Assembly (NCBI RefSeq): GCF_001661075.1
Contig: NZ_CP014870.1
Location: 1,942,501-2,006,500 of the forward strand
DNA from: Pseudomonas silesiensis
GTDB lineage: Bacteria; Pseudomonadota; Gammaproteobacteria; Pseudomonadales; Pseudomonadaceae
Direction of reading: 5' to 3'
DNA: 64,000 nucleotides
Shown: positions 16,601 to 26,317 of the stretch, one piece after another
Numbering within the stretch: position 1 is the first letter of the stretch
Layout of the letters: each line of letters begins with the position of its first letter
The notes under the pieces: generated by a model
The model's input: only the letters and a program-made list of their open reading frames with translations
Told to the model about the DNA's origin: nothing
The model's database searches: none
Program-made: the position numbers and the translations under genes

Positions 16601-16734
16601 CCTACACCCTGATTGGCGGTACGTTTGCTGGCACCGTGCTGACCCTGGTGTTCCTGCCAGCGATGTACGCCCTCTGGTTCAAGATCAAGCCCGAGCCCGC
16701 GCATGAGCTTGCAGCGAACACTCATGTTGCTTGA
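13648..16734 (+). CDS. RND-family efflux pump, inner-membrane transporter subunit
   Basis: The 1028-residue protein is a full-length AcrB-type proton-driven exporter: 12 membrane helices and two large periplasmic loops in the usual places. The proton-relay pair is seen as Asp403-Asp404 in LALGLLVDDAIIAIE, the TM4 signature. The second half repeats the fold (FPIMIALMLLTIIIQVRSMS; GLIALSGILMRNTLILIGQI). It overlaps the adaptor gene by ATGA. Substrates cannot be predicted; pumps of this branch export drugs, detergents or metabolites. A strong bidirectional hairpin terminator follows at about 100 bases. The pump and adaptor are intact although the locus has lost its own outer-membrane component. 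Confidence 0.92.
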   Translation: MSGFNLSALAVRERSITLFLILLISVGGLYAFFKLGRAEDPAFTIKQMTVVTAWPGATAQEMQDQVVEKLEKRMQELRWYDRTETFTRPGLAFTTVYLLDSTPPSAVQEEFYQARKKILDEQKGLPSGVIGPMVNDEYSDVTFALYALKAKGEPQRLLVREAESLRQRLLHVAGVKKVNIIGEQAERVFVELSYERLATLGISARDIFSALNTQNMITPAGSVEAKGPQVFIRLDGAFDDLQKIRNTPLTVQGRTLKLSDVAEVKRGYEDPATFLVRNNSEPALLLGVVMRDGWNGLDLGKSLDAEATATNEQMPLGMSLTKVTDQAVNIGASVNEFMVKFFAALGVVLLVCFLSMGWRVGVVVAAAVPLTLAAVFIVMAATGKDFDRITLGSLILALGLLVDDAIIAIEMMVVKMEEGYDRIKASAYAWSHTAAPMLSGTLVTAIGFMPNGFAKSTAGEYTANMFWIVGIALITSWVVAVVFTPYLGVKLLPQIKVPEGGHTAIYGTPNYQRFRRLLGSVIRRKGLVATSVVGLFVVAILGMGVVNKQFFPTSDRPEVLVEVQMPYGTSIEQTDVAAAKVEAWLAQQPEARIVTAYIGQGAPRFYLAMAPELPDPSFAKIVVLTANQQEREALKLRLRQAAADGLAPEARVRVTQLVFGPYSPYPVAFRVMGADPAVLRDIAAQVREVMTASPMMRTVNTDLGERVPALHLTLDQDRLQAFGLTSTDVAQQLQFLLTGVPVTEVREDIRSVQVVARSAGETRLDPSKIAAFTLNGVQGQRVSLSQVGAVDVRMEEPILRRRDRTPTITVRGDVAEGLQPPDVSNALKTQLQPIIEKLPAGYRIEFAGAIEESGKANKALLPLFPIMIALMLLTIIIQVRSMSAMMMVFATAPLGLIGVVPILLLFQQPFGINALVGLIALSGILMRNTLILIGQIHSNKQAGLSPYNAVVEATVQRARPVILTALAAMLAFIPLTHSVFWGTLAYTLIGGTFAGTVLTLVFLPAMYALWFKIKPEPAHELAANTHVA

Positions 16735-16839
16735 TACCTGCGTGCCTGGATCGTTTCAAAAAGCCTGTTTGGATGGGCTCGCAAACTCTGCCCTTAAAAC
16801 GGCTGGTACCCACCGGAATCCGACAGAACGCCAAAACGA

Positions 16840-16866
16840 AAAAACCCGCCAGAAGGCGGGTTTTTC
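16840..16866. terminator. bidirectional terminator between RND operon and tRNA-Asn
   Basis: CCCGCC and GGCGGG stems around AGAA are flanked by a run of A on the left and T on the right, so it can end both the RND operon (plus strand) and the tRNA-Asn transcript (minus strand). A run of ten G follows at 16867-16876. Confidence 0.85.
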
Positions 16867-16911
16867 GGGGGGGGGGTCAGAGATTTTGAAAGCCTTCTCT
16901 GGAACCTTGTC

Positions 16912-16987
<76 letters not shown>

Positions 16988-17214
16988 ATGCCGTGTATGT
17001 TACTGATTCAAAAAGAGAAGTCAAGCATCTGTTGGCGATGGGACGGTTTCGATGAGACGGACGGTGGTTTATCGATCATTGACGGTTACCAGAACGGGCT
17101 CAGGGGTCTACCATGGCCGCCCGGAAGTGGTTACACGCGCTGCCGGCCATTCGCCGAAAAGGTACGCGCCATGAATCACCCAATCCTCACGCCTCGCCAC
17201 CACGAGGTGCTTGC

Positions 17215-17445
17215 ATGAGCATCGCTCAGATCAGCCTGCCCAAAGGCGTCGGCCCTCACGCCGAGAAATTGTTCGACGCGATCACTCAGGCCAGCACCGC
17301 CGACGAGTTGAACCGCGCCGGTGGCAAGGCCGAAGGCTTCGTCCTCGGCCTGGAAAGCACCAAGGCGATCAAGAGTCAGGTCGCCGAATCGCTGTATGTG
17401 GCCTATGACGATGCCGCCAGCCAGCGTGCAACCGAACTGGCCTAA
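17215..17445 (+). CDS. conserved hypothetical protein, 76 residues
   Basis: The product MSIAQISLPKGVGPHAEKLF and onward is a small soluble, mainly helical protein with no recognised domain. I start it at the ATG at 17215, preceded by GAGGTG about 6 bases upstream; longer in-frame starts add sequence with no conservation signs. It converges with a small membrane-protein gene, and the two stop codons overlap (TAA at 17443-17445 and, on the other strand, TAG at 17444-17442). No function can be inferred. Codon use looks native. Confidence 0.6.
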   Translation: MSIAQISLPKGVGPHAEKLFDAITQASTADELNRAGGKAEGFVLGLESTKAIKSQVAESLYVAYDDAASQRATELA

Positions 17446-17651
17446 CCGCCGAAGGTGATAGTGCCGAGCATCAGTTTGGCGTACAGCATCGTCGCGGCCA
17501 GTTGCACCAGCCACAAGGCCAGGCCGCCGAGGAAGACGCCGGTGGCCACTTGCATCACCAGGTTGTTCCCGCGTTTGGCCGGGGTGCGCGGGACGAAGGC
17601 ATCCAGGTCGTCCAGGTCATCGCGCTCGGCGCGTAGGTCATCGTTTTTCAT
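17442..17651 (-). CDS. small membrane protein, 69 residues
   Basis: The product starts with a charged acidic segment (MKNDDLRAERDDLDDLDAF) and then has one or two hydrophobic stretches (VATGVFLGGLALWLVQLAAT and the following LYAKLMLGTITFGG). That suggests a small inner-membrane protein with its N-terminus in the cytoplasm. I start it at the ATG at 17651; the in-frame ATGs at 17657 and 17663 are alternatives, and the frame further upstream runs through a REP repeat and is not coding. It overlaps the stop of the convergent 76-residue gene. Function unknown. Confidence 0.6.
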   Translation of the reverse strand: MKNDDLRAERDDLDDLDAFVPRTPAKRGNNLVMQVATGVFLGGLALWLVQLAATMLYAKLMLGTITFGG

Positions 17652-17687
17652 GTGCATTCTCATCAGAATTCTCGGGTGTACATGAAC

Positions 17688-17789
17688 CTGTAGGAGCCGG
17701 CTTGTCGGATCGCCGCACCGCGGCGAAGGCGTCTTCATGGGCGATGTAAGTCTTGAGGCCGCCTTCGCTGGCAAGCCAGCTCCTACAGG
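17688..17789. repeat. REP hairpin pair (inverted)
   Basis: Two inverted copies of a REP-type unit (GTAGGAGCCGGCTTG... and ...CAAGCCAGCTCCTAC) are separated by about 70 bases. This is the Pseudomonas REP doublet (REPIN) form. Confidence 0.8.
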
Positions 17790-17851
17790 GGGGACAGATG
17801 TGTGCAGTCTAGAGCGCTTGCCTGGCGGGTTGAAAATTATCTGGGACAAAT

Positions 17852-17880
17852 AAAAACGGGAAGCCCGAAGGCTTCCCGTT
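17852..17880 (-). terminator. terminator after the aromatic aminotransferase gene
   Basis: AACGGGAAGC and GCTTCCCGTT form a perfect 10-base stem with a six-base loop; a T-run follows on the minus strand. It is 18 bases after the stop at 17899. Confidence 0.9.
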
Positions 17881-17898
17881 TCACATCGCAAAGTTGAA

Positions 17899-19095
17899 TC
17901 AAATCACCTGAACGATCGCATCCGTCACAACCTTGATGTTGCTCTGGTTCAACGCCGCAACGCAGATTCGGCCAGTATCCAGCGCGTAGATACCGAACTC
18001 GTTGCGCAGACGGGTCACCTGCTCAACCGTCAGGCCGGAGTAGGAGAACATGCCGCGCTGACGACCGACGAAGCTGAAATCACGCTGGGGCGCGTTTTTC
18101 GCCAGCAGGTCGACCATCTGGGTGCGCATGTCGCGAATCCGCAGGCGCATTTCGGCCAGTTCTTCTTCCCACTGGGCGCGCAATTGCGGGCTGTTCAGCA
18201 CCGCGGCGACGATGCTGGCACCGTGGGTCGGCGGGTTGGAGTAGTTGGTGCGGATCACGCGCTTGACTTGCGACAGTACGCGCGCGCTTTCTTCTTTCGA
18301 TTCGCTGACGATCGACAGGGCGCCTACGCGCTCGCCGTACAACGAGAAGGATTTGGAGAACGAGCTGGAGACGAAGAACGTCAGGCCCGACTCGGCGAAC
18401 AGGCGCACGGCAGCCGCGTCTTCGTCGATACCGTCGCCAAAGCCCTGGTAGGCCATGTCGAGGAACGGCACGTGACCTTTGGCTTTCACCACTTCCAGGA
18501 CGTTGTTCCAGTCCTCCGGGCTCAGGTCGACGCCGGTCGGGTTGTGGCAGCAGGCGTGCAGCACCACGATCGAACCGGACGGCAGGGCGTTCAGGTCTTC
18601 CAGCAGGCCGGTACGGTTTACGTCGTGGGTCGCGGCGTCGTAGTAGCGGTAGTTCTGCACCGGGAAGCCGGCGGTTTCGAACAGTGCGCGGTGGTTTTCC
18701 CAGCTCGGGTCGCTGATCGCCACGACGGCGTTCGGCAGCAGTTGCTTGAGGAAGTCGGCGCCGATTTTCAGGGCGCCAGTACCGCCGACGGCCTGGGTGG
18801 TGATGACGCGGCCGGCAGCGATCAGCGGCGAGTCATTGCCAAACAGCAGTTTCTGTACGGCCTGGTCATAGGCCGCGATGCCGTCGATCGGCAAGTAGCC
18901 CCGGGACGCGTGTTGAGCGACGCGAATCGTCTCGGCTTCGACAACGGCGCGCAGGAGTGGAATTCGCCCCTCCTCGTTGCAATAAACACCGACCCCCAGG
19001 TTGACCTTGTTGGTACGGGTATCGGCGTTGAATGCTTCGTTGAGGCCCAGGATTGGATCGCGTGGTGCCATTTCGACAGCGGAGAACAGGCTCAT
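17899..19095 (-). CDS. tyrB: aromatic/aspartate amino acid aminotransferase
   Basis: The 398-residue cytoplasmic protein is a class I PLP aminotransferase of the AspC/TyrB group, closing tyrosine and phenylalanine synthesis by amino transfer from glutamate. It opens with FSAVEMAPRDPILGLNEAF, the family start, and carries LHACCHNPTGVD (the conserved NPTG) and the PLP lysine in SSSFSKSFSLYGERVGAL. The length is typical. It diverges from uvrB across a 338-base gap and ends in its own terminator. TyrB and AspC cannot be firmly separated by eye; in pseudomonads this gene next to uvrB is usually called aromatic or general amino acid aminotransferase. Confidence 0.9.
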   Translation of the reverse strand: MSLFSAVEMAPRDPILGLNEAFNADTRTNKVNLGVGVYCNEEGRIPLLRAVVEAETIRVAQHASRGYLPIDGIAAYDQAVQKLLFGNDSPLIAAGRVITTQAVGGTGALKIGADFLKQLLPNAVVAISDPSWENHRALFETAGFPVQNYRYYDAATHDVNRTGLLEDLNALPSGSIVVLHACCHNPTGVDLSPEDWNNVLEVVKAKGHVPFLDMAYQGFGDGIDEDAAAVRLFAESGLTFFVSSSFSKSFSLYGERVGALSIVSESKEESARVLSQVKRVIRTNYSNPPTHGASIVAAVLNSPQLRAQWEEELAEMRLRIRDMRTQMVDLLAKNAPQRDFSFVGRQRGMFSYSGLTVEQVTRLRNEFGIYALDTGRICVAALNQSNIKVVTDAIVQVI

Positions 19096-19433
19096 TTTTG
19101 CGGCGGCTCTGAATGGAGAGTGGAGGGACGTGTCGCGCTCCAGCCGAATGCACTAGAGCGGTGCACAAACGGGGAGCTAGTATAGAGGCCATCACTGATC
19201 CAAGGCGACAGGCATTTCGACTTTTAACGTAGGTTTTCAGGATTATTTTTCGATCGATCGTCGATTGATTGCGTCAAAGACTTCAAGGGTTGTAGGACGT
19301 TTGCCTTGAAAGCGCAGGCAATCGGCGCCACATTGAGCATAATCCCAGTTTTTTCCTCGGGCGACATCGGTCGTTTGCGGTCTTTTTCGTTGCTGTCCAG
19401 TTGCCCGGCCAGGCGCGAACCCAGAGGTTTTGT
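19096..19433. other. 338-base divergent intergenic region, tyrB / uvrB
   Basis: I see no gene here. It holds a perfect 10-base palindrome CGATCGATCG at 19251-19260 inside an A/T-rich patch, which may mark promoters for one or both genes. I found no LexA-type box (CTGT-N8-ACAG) although uvrB is an SOS gene in many bacteria. Confidence 0.4.
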
Positions 19434-21449
<2,016 letters not shown>

Positions 21450-21470
21450 GATGTTCAGTGAATGGGCAGG

Positions 21471-21570
21471 CCTCATCGCGGGCAAGCCCGCTCCCACAGG
21501 GTATGTGGGTGAACACATAGTGTGTGGACACCTTCAATCCTTGTGGGAGCGGGCTTGCCCGCGATGAGGC
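21471..21570. repeat. REP hairpin pair in the uvrB-gltX gap
   Basis: Two inverted copies of the unit CTCATCGCGGGCAAGCCCGC(TCCCAC) lie about 50 bases apart. They fill most of the 326-base gap between uvrB and gltX, where I see no gene. Confidence 0.85.
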
Positions 21571-21775
21571 CCGTCAGTGCGCTACACATATCAATCAGTT
21601 CGCTTGCCCAACCTTCACCCTTACCGGCAATCCCCTGGTAGACAACACCGCCACAAAGCTGATCCCCCAACGCAATATTGGCTTAAATGCCCCACCGACT
21701 AGAGCCGGGCAGCCTGCGCCTGTTACCATTCGCCCCCTGTTTTATCTTCGCTTTTCATTCTTTTCGAGACATGCC

Positions 21776-23257
21776 ATGACCACCGTCCGCACTCGCATCG
21801 CGCCATCGCCTACCGGGGATCCCCACGTAGGTACCGCTTACATCGCTTTGTTCAACTACTGCTTTGCCAAGCAGCACGGCGGTGAGTTCATCCTGCGGAT
21901 CGAGGACACCGATCAACTGCGTTCGACCCGCGAGTCCGAACAGCAGATTTTCGACGCCCTGCGCTGGCTGGGGATCGACTGGAGCGAAGGCCCGGACGTC
22001 GGCGGCCCGCATGGTCCTTACCGGCAGAGCGAGCGCGGCGATATCTATCAGAAGTATTGCCAGCAGCTGGTCGAGATGGGCCACGCCTTCCCGTGCTTCT
22101 GCACCGCCGAAGAGCTGGATCAGATGCGCGCCGAGCAAATGGCCCGTGGCGAAACCCCGCGCTACGACGGCCGTGCGCTGTTGCTGTCCAAGGAAGAAGT
22201 GGCGCGCCGCCTGGCCGCCGGCGAGCCCCATGTGATCCGCATGAAGGTGCCAAGCGAAGGCGTCTGTGTGGTGCCGGACATGTTGCGTGGCGACGTCGAG
22301 ATCCCGTGGGATCGCATGGACATGCAGGTGTTGATGAAGACCGACGGCTTGCCGACGTACTTCCTGGCCAACGTGGTCGACGACCACCTGATGGGCATCA
22401 CCCACGTCCTGCGCGGCGAAGAATGGCTGCCCTCGGCACCGAAGCTGATTCTGCTGTACGAATACTTTGGCTGGGAACAGCCGGAGCTGTGCTACATGCC
22501 GCTGCTGCGCAACCCGGACAAGAGCAAGCTGTCCAAGCGCAAGAACCCGACCTCGGTCACGTTCTACGAGCGCATGGGCTTCATGCCGGAAGCCATGCTC
22601 AACTACCTCGGCCGCATGGGCTGGTCGATGCCGGACGAGCGCGAGAAGTTCTCGCTGCAGGAAATGGTCGACCACTTCGACCTGAAACGCGTGTCCCTCG
22701 GCGGGCCGATTTTCGACATCGAGAAACTGTCGTGGCTCAATGGCCAGTGGCTGCGTGACCTGCCGGTGGAAGAATTCGCTTCGCGCCTGCAGACCTGGGC
22801 GCTGAACCCTGAATACATGATGAAGATCGCGCCGCACGTGCAAGGCCGGGTTGAAACCTTCAGCCAGGTGGCACCGCTGGCTGGTTTCTTCTTCGCTGGT
22901 GGCGTTAACCCGGACGCCAAACTGTTCGAATCGAAAAAGCTCTCGGGTGATCAGGTTCGCCAGTTGATGCAGTTGATCCTGTGGAAGCTCGAAAGCCTGC
23001 GCCAGTGGGAGAAGGACAGCATCACCGCGACGATCCAGGCGGTGGTCGAGTCCCTGGAACTGAAGTTGCGAGACGCCATGCCACTAATGTTCGCCGCAAT
23101 CACCGGCCAGGCCAGTTCGGTGTCGGTGCTCGATGCGATGGAGATCCTCGGTCCGGACCTGACCCGATTCCGTCTGCGCCAGGCCATCGACCTGCTGGGC
23201 GGCGTGTCGAAGAAAGAAAACAAGGAGTGGGAAAAGCTGTTGGGCAATATCGCCTGA
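21776..23257 (+). CDS. gltX: glutamyl-tRNA synthetase
   Basis: The 493-residue cytoplasmic class I aminoacyl-tRNA synthetase charges tRNA-Glu. It opens with [19 protein letters not shown], which contains the HIGH-type ATP site (HVGT), and carries the KMSKS-type loop KLSKRKN near residue 250. The anticodon-binding domain fills the C-terminal part. I use the ATG at 21776; the upstream open frame runs into a REP repeat. It lies 322 bases before a tRNA cluster that contains two tRNA-Glu genes, its own substrates. Confidence 0.97.
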   Translation: MTTVRTRIAPSPTGDPHVGTAYIALFNYCFAKQHGGEFILRIEDTDQLRSTRESEQQIFDALRWLGIDWSEGPDVGGPHGPYRQSERGDIYQKYCQQLVEMGHAFPCFCTAEELDQMRAEQMARGETPRYDGRALLLSKEEVARRLAAGEPHVIRMKVPSEGVCVVPDMLRGDVEIPWDRMDMQVLMKTDGLPTYFLANVVDDHLMGITHVLRGEEWLPSAPKLILLYEYFGWEQPELCYMPLLRNPDKSKLSKRKNPTSVTFYERMGFMPEAMLNYLGRMGWSMPDEREKFSLQEMVDHFDLKRVSLGGPIFDIEKLSWLNGQWLRDLPVEEFASRLQTWALNPEYMMKIAPHVQGRVETFSQVAPLAGFFFAGGVNPDAKLFESKKLSGDQVRQLMQLILWKLESLRQWEKDSITATIQAVVESLELKLRDAMPLMFAAITGQASSVSVLDAMEILGPDLTRFRLRQAIDLLGGVSKKENKEWEKLLGNIA

Positions 23258-23271
23258 CTCCGTTTGCCCCT

Positions 23272-23388
23272 GTGTAGGAGCGAGCTTGCTCCGGGCGGCG
23301 TTCCGACGAAGGTCTCAAGGGCAACGCGTTCATTCAGAAAGCACGCGTTATCGTTAACGTCCATCGCGAGCAGGCTCGCTCCTACACT
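23272..23388. repeat. REP hairpin pair after gltX
   Basis: Inverted copies TGTAGGAGCGAGCTTGCTC and GAGCAGGCTCGCTCCTACA flank about 75 bases. The remaining bases up to the tRNA cluster hold its promoter and no gene. Confidence 0.8.
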
Positions 23389-23516
23389 CTCCGAGTCGCC
23401 GCAAGCTGCGATCGCTTGATCCTGACTTTCGGCACCCACACTCCCGGTTTTCCGGGGGGAGGGCGGTAAGTGGTTGTTATGCCGACAAAAAATTTTGAAA
23501 TATTTCAAAAATAAAT

Positions 23517-23545
23517 TTGACAGGCTTTCGATACGCCCTTAAGAT
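23517..23545 (+). promoter_or_regulatory. promoter of the Ala-Glu tRNA cluster
   Basis: TTGACA (23517-23522) and TAAGAT (23540-23545) are separated by 17 bases, 33 bases before the first tRNA. A GC-rich stretch (CGCCCCG) follows the -10, as at stringently controlled stable-RNA promoters. Confidence 0.75.
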
Positions 23546-23578
23546 TCGCCCCGTCCTCAGCGATGACATCAACGATGA

Positions 23579-23654
<76 letters not shown>

Positions 23655-23733
23655 ATTTACACTTCAGGGCCTGGCCACACCGGCCTTGAAGCGATCAACA
23701 CTCAGCGTTGATCTGTTGTATAGAAGGGTTTGC

Positions 23734-23809
23734 GTCCCCTTCGTCTAGTGGCCTAGGACACCGCCCTTTCACGGCGGTAACAGGGGTTAGAGTCCCCTAG
23801 GGGACGCCA
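23734..23809 (+). tRNA. tRNA-Glu (anticodon TTC), copy 1, with an altered T-loop
   Basis: 76 bases fold as tRNA-Glu with acceptor GTCCCCT, anticodon TTC and encoded CCA. The T-loop reads TTAGAGT, with A at 23789, where the second copy and nearly all tRNAs have TTCGAGT. The changed base is position 56, normally the C that pairs with G19 to hold the elbow of the molecule. This copy may therefore fold or work poorly. Confidence 0.9.
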
Positions 23810-23862
23810 GTTTTACAGAAGCGATGTTGCAAGATGTCGCTCCGCCGCGAGGCGAAAAATCC

Positions 23863-23938
23863 GGGGCTTTAGCTCAGCTGGGAGAGCGCCTGCATGGCAT
23901 GCAGGAGGTCAGCGGTTCGATCCCGCTAAGCTCCACCA
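23863..23938 (+). tRNA. tRNA-Ala (anticodon GGC), copy 2
   Basis: 76 bases with acceptor GGGGCTT pairing with AAGCTCC, anticodon GGC and CCA encoded. It differs from copy 1 by compensated changes in the acceptor and other stems. Confidence 0.96.
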
Positions 23939-24018
23939 ATTTTACAGTTCAAGGTCTGGCCACACCGGCCTTGAATCGATCAGCACTCAGCACTGATCAG
24001 TTGTATAGAAGGTTTTGC

Positions 24019-24094
24019 GTCCCCTTCGTCTAGTGGCCTAGGACACCGCCCTTTCACGGCGGTAACAGGGGTTCGAGTCCCCTAGGGGACGCCA
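24019..24094 (+). tRNA. tRNA-Glu (anticodon TTC), copy 2
   Basis: 76 bases with acceptor GTCCCCT pairing with AGGGGAC, anticodon TTC, normal T-loop TTCGAGT and encoded CCA. Confidence 0.97.
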
Positions 24095-24121
24095 CGATTA
24101 CCCGCTCTGCGGGATTTATAG

Positions 24122-24150
24122 GGGTCATTCAATCATTGAATGGCCCTTTT
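24122..24150 (+). terminator. terminator of the tRNA cluster
   Basis: GGGTCATTCAA and TTGAATGGCCC pair over 11 bases with one G-T pair and a 3-base loop, followed by TTTT, 27 bases after the last tRNA. Confidence 0.85.
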
Positions 24151-24242
24151 GTTTGTCTGGCGTTTGGCCAAATCCCCCCACTTCTCTCAAACTGTTCTTC
24201 AGACCAGCGGTCACATCCACGACTTGCGGAAAATTATTATGA

Positions 24243-24267
24243 GAATAATATTCTAGTCGTAATATTC
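24243..24267. promoter_or_regulatory. AT-rich dyad before a TetR gene
   Basis: GAATAATATTC (24243-24253) is a near-perfect palindrome, and its half AATATTC recurs at 24261-24267. It ends 11 bases before the TetR start, where an autoregulatory operator would lie. Confidence 0.4.
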
Positions 24268-24277
24268 GGAGGCAACG

Positions 24278-24817
24278 ATGAACGATAAAAAAGCTCAAAC
24301 CCGCGAACGCATTCTCAAGGCCGCCAGCGCAGCGCTGATCCAGCGCGGTCCGGCCGAACCGAGCGTGGGCGAAGTGATGGGCGCAGCCGGCCTGACCGTC
24401 GGTGGTTTCTACGCCCACTTCGACAGCAAGGACGCGATGATGCTGGAAGCGTTCAAGCAACTGCTCACTCATCGCCGTGGCTTGATTGCCGACATGGATG
24501 CCGGGTTGACCGGCGAAGAGCGTCGCGCCCTGGTCGCTGCGTTCTACTTGTCGCGCAAGCACCGTGATTCCTCTGAATCAGCGTGCCCGATCCCGGCGTC
24601 TGTCGGCGAGCTGGGCCGGCTGCCGGACGAATTTCGCGTGGCCTTGAATGAGCACGTGGAAATGATGGTCGCGCAATTGGCGGCCAGCCCCGAAGAGACC
24701 GACAAAGCCTTGGCCGACATGGCCTTGATGGTCGGTGGCCTGGCCCTGGCACGCGCGCTGGGGCCGGGAGAGTTGTCCGATCGATTGCTGCGCGCCGCCA
24801 AGTCGGCGGTGCTGTGA
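24278..24817 (+). CDS. TetR-family transcriptional regulator
   Basis: The 179-residue protein has a TetR helix-turn-helix at about residues 8-50 (ERILKAASAALIQRGPAEPS; VGGFYAHFDSKDAMMLEAF). The ligand domain is not assignable. A good ribosome site (GGAGG, 8 bases before ATG) and an AT-rich dyad just upstream suggest self-regulation. It is followed after 31 bases by an alpha/beta hydrolase gene in the same direction, so it likely controls that gene and itself in one operon, perhaps in response to the hydrolase's substrate. That link is inference from position. Confidence 0.85.
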   Translation: MNDKKAQTRERILKAASAALIQRGPAEPSVGEVMGAAGLTVGGFYAHFDSKDAMMLEAFKQLLTHRRGLIADMDAGLTGEERRALVAAFYLSRKHRDSSESACPIPASVGELGRLPDEFRVALNEHVEMMVAQLAASPEETDKALADMALMVGGLALARALGPGELSDRLLRAAKSAVL

Positions 24818-24848
24818 CCTGAAGGCATTAGCCTGGGGAGTGAGAGCG

Positions 24849-25682
24849 ATGAGCACGTTGAAGTGGGTTCGTGGCGTAAATGGCACCTTGGGCTGGTTCG
24901 CACCGAAACTGGTGGCGAGCAAAATGCGACTGGCGTTCATGACGCCGCGGGAGCTGCCGCCCCGTGACTGGGAGTTGCCGCTGTTGGCCAATTCCGAACG
25001 GATCACCTTGCGCTTCGGCCTCTCGGCCCTGCGTTGGGGGCAGGGGCCGGCGGTGTTGCTGATGCACGGTTGGGAAGGGCGGCCGACGCAGTTTGCCAGC
25101 CTGATCACCGCGCTGGTCGATGCCGGTTATACCGTGGTGGCCCTGGACGGCCCCGCCCACGGTCGCTCGCCCGGCAATGAAGCAAATGTCGTGCTGTTTG
25201 CCCGGGCCATGCTCGAGGCGGCTGCCGAGTTGCCGCCACTGCAGGCGGTCATCGGCCACTCCATGGGCGGCGCCAGTGCCATGCTCGCCGTTCAGTTCGG
25301 GCTGCGTACTGAAACCCTGGTGTCCATCGCCGCCCCCGCTCGAATCCTCGGGGTGCTGCGCGGGTTTGCGCGGTATGTGCGGCTGCCGCCCAAAGCCCGT
25401 TCGGCGTTCATTCGTCAGGTCGAGAAAGACGTCGGCATGCGCGCCGCGACGCTGGACGTCGCGCATTATCAGCTCGACATGCCCGGCCTGATCGTGCATG
25501 CCGAAGACGACAACTTTGTCTCGGTCAAGGAATCCCAGCTGATCCACGAAGCCTGGTTCGACAGCCGTCTGTTGCGCCTGGAGGAGGGCGGTCATCAACG
25601 GGTGCTGGCCGATCCCCGGGTGATTGATGGCGTGCTGGCACTGTTGTCCGGTCGGAGCCTGCAATCGCGCCAATCGGCTTGA
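24849..25682 (+). CDS. alpha/beta-fold hydrolase
   Basis: The 277-residue protein is a complete alpha/beta hydrolase: LLMHGWEGRPTQF gives the oxyanion-hole HG motif, VIGHSMGGASAML the nucleophile elbow with Ser, an aspartate lies in HAEDDNFVS and the catalytic histidine in EEGGHQRVL. It has no signal peptide, so it is cytoplasmic. I start it at the ATG at 24849 after GTGAGAG; the longer open frame overlaps the TetR gene. Substrate is unknown; esterase or lactonase activity would be usual. It stands between a TetR gene and a thioesterase gene, all in the same direction. Confidence 0.85.
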   Translation: MSTLKWVRGVNGTLGWFAPKLVASKMRLAFMTPRELPPRDWELPLLANSERITLRFGLSALRWGQGPAVLLMHGWEGRPTQFASLITALVDAGYTVVALDGPAHGRSPGNEANVVLFARAMLEAAAELPPLQAVIGHSMGGASAMLAVQFGLRTETLVSIAAPARILGVLRGFARYVRLPPKARSAFIRQVEKDVGMRAATLDVAHYQLDMPGLIVHAEDDNFVSVKESQLIHEAWFDSRLLRLEEGGHQRVLADPRVIDGVLALLSGRSLQSRQSA

Positions 25683-25730
25683 GCATCCGTTACACTGCGC
25701 CGGTCGACATCATTTGACCGGGAGTGAGGC

Positions 25731-26168
25731 ATGGGTTGGGATCGGGCAACGCCGTTTATCATTGATCTGCAAGTGGGCGCCGAGGACATCGACGGGCTGG
25801 GTCACGCCAATAACGCGGTGTACGTGACCTGGCTCGAACGCTGCGCCTGGCGCCACTCCCAGCGACTCGGCCTGGACCTGGTCGAGTACCGGCGGCTGGA
25901 CCGGGCGATGGCGGTGGTGCGGCACGAGATCGATTACCTGGCGGCCGCCTACGAAGAGGATGAGTTGCAATTGGCGACCTGGATCGTCGATTGGGACCAG
26001 CGCCTGAAAATGACCCGGCACTTCCAGTTGAAGCGCCCTAGCGACAACACCACGCTGCTGCGGGCGCAGACCACTTTCGTCTGTATCGAACTGTCCACTG
26101 GCAAGCCCAAGCGCATGCCGGCGGAGTTTATCGAAGGCTATGGCCCGGCGTTGCAAGTGTTGACCTGA
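25731..26168 (+). CDS. acyl-CoA thioesterase, 4-hydroxybenzoyl-CoA thioesterase (hotdog) family
   Basis: The 145-residue protein has the hotdog fold of the 4HBT family. The active-site stretch DIDGLGHANNAVYVTWLE (residues 20-37) is the standard D-x-x-G-H-x-N-N motif. Such enzymes cleave acyl-CoA in the cytoplasm; the chain preference cannot be read. It begins 48 bases after the hydrolase, possibly in the same transcript, and is followed by a REP pair that may end the mRNA. Confidence 0.88.
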   Translation: MGWDRATPFIIDLQVGAEDIDGLGHANNAVYVTWLERCAWRHSQRLGLDLVEYRRLDRAMAVVRHEIDYLAAAYEEDELQLATWIVDWDQRLKMTRHFQLKRPSDNTTLLRAQTTFVCIELSTGKPKRMPAEFIEGYGPALQVLT

Positions 26169-26175
26169 TTGAAGC

Positions 26176-26243
26176 TTTCGCGGGCAAGCCTCGCTCCTAC
26201 AGGACCGTGATGACCGTAGGAGCGAGGCTTGCCCGCGAAGGCG
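26176..26243. repeat. REP hairpin pair
   Basis: Inverted units TTCGCGGGCAAGCCTCGCTC and GAGCGAGGCTTGCCCGCGAA are separated by about 27 bases, forming one long hairpin between the thioesterase gene and dusC. Confidence 0.85.
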
Positions 26244-26317
26244 TCCTATCTGACGAAATACCTTCCGCACGCCGAAACCAGTAAACTGCCCCACGTTTTT
26301 CGTCGAGTGTGTTTTTC

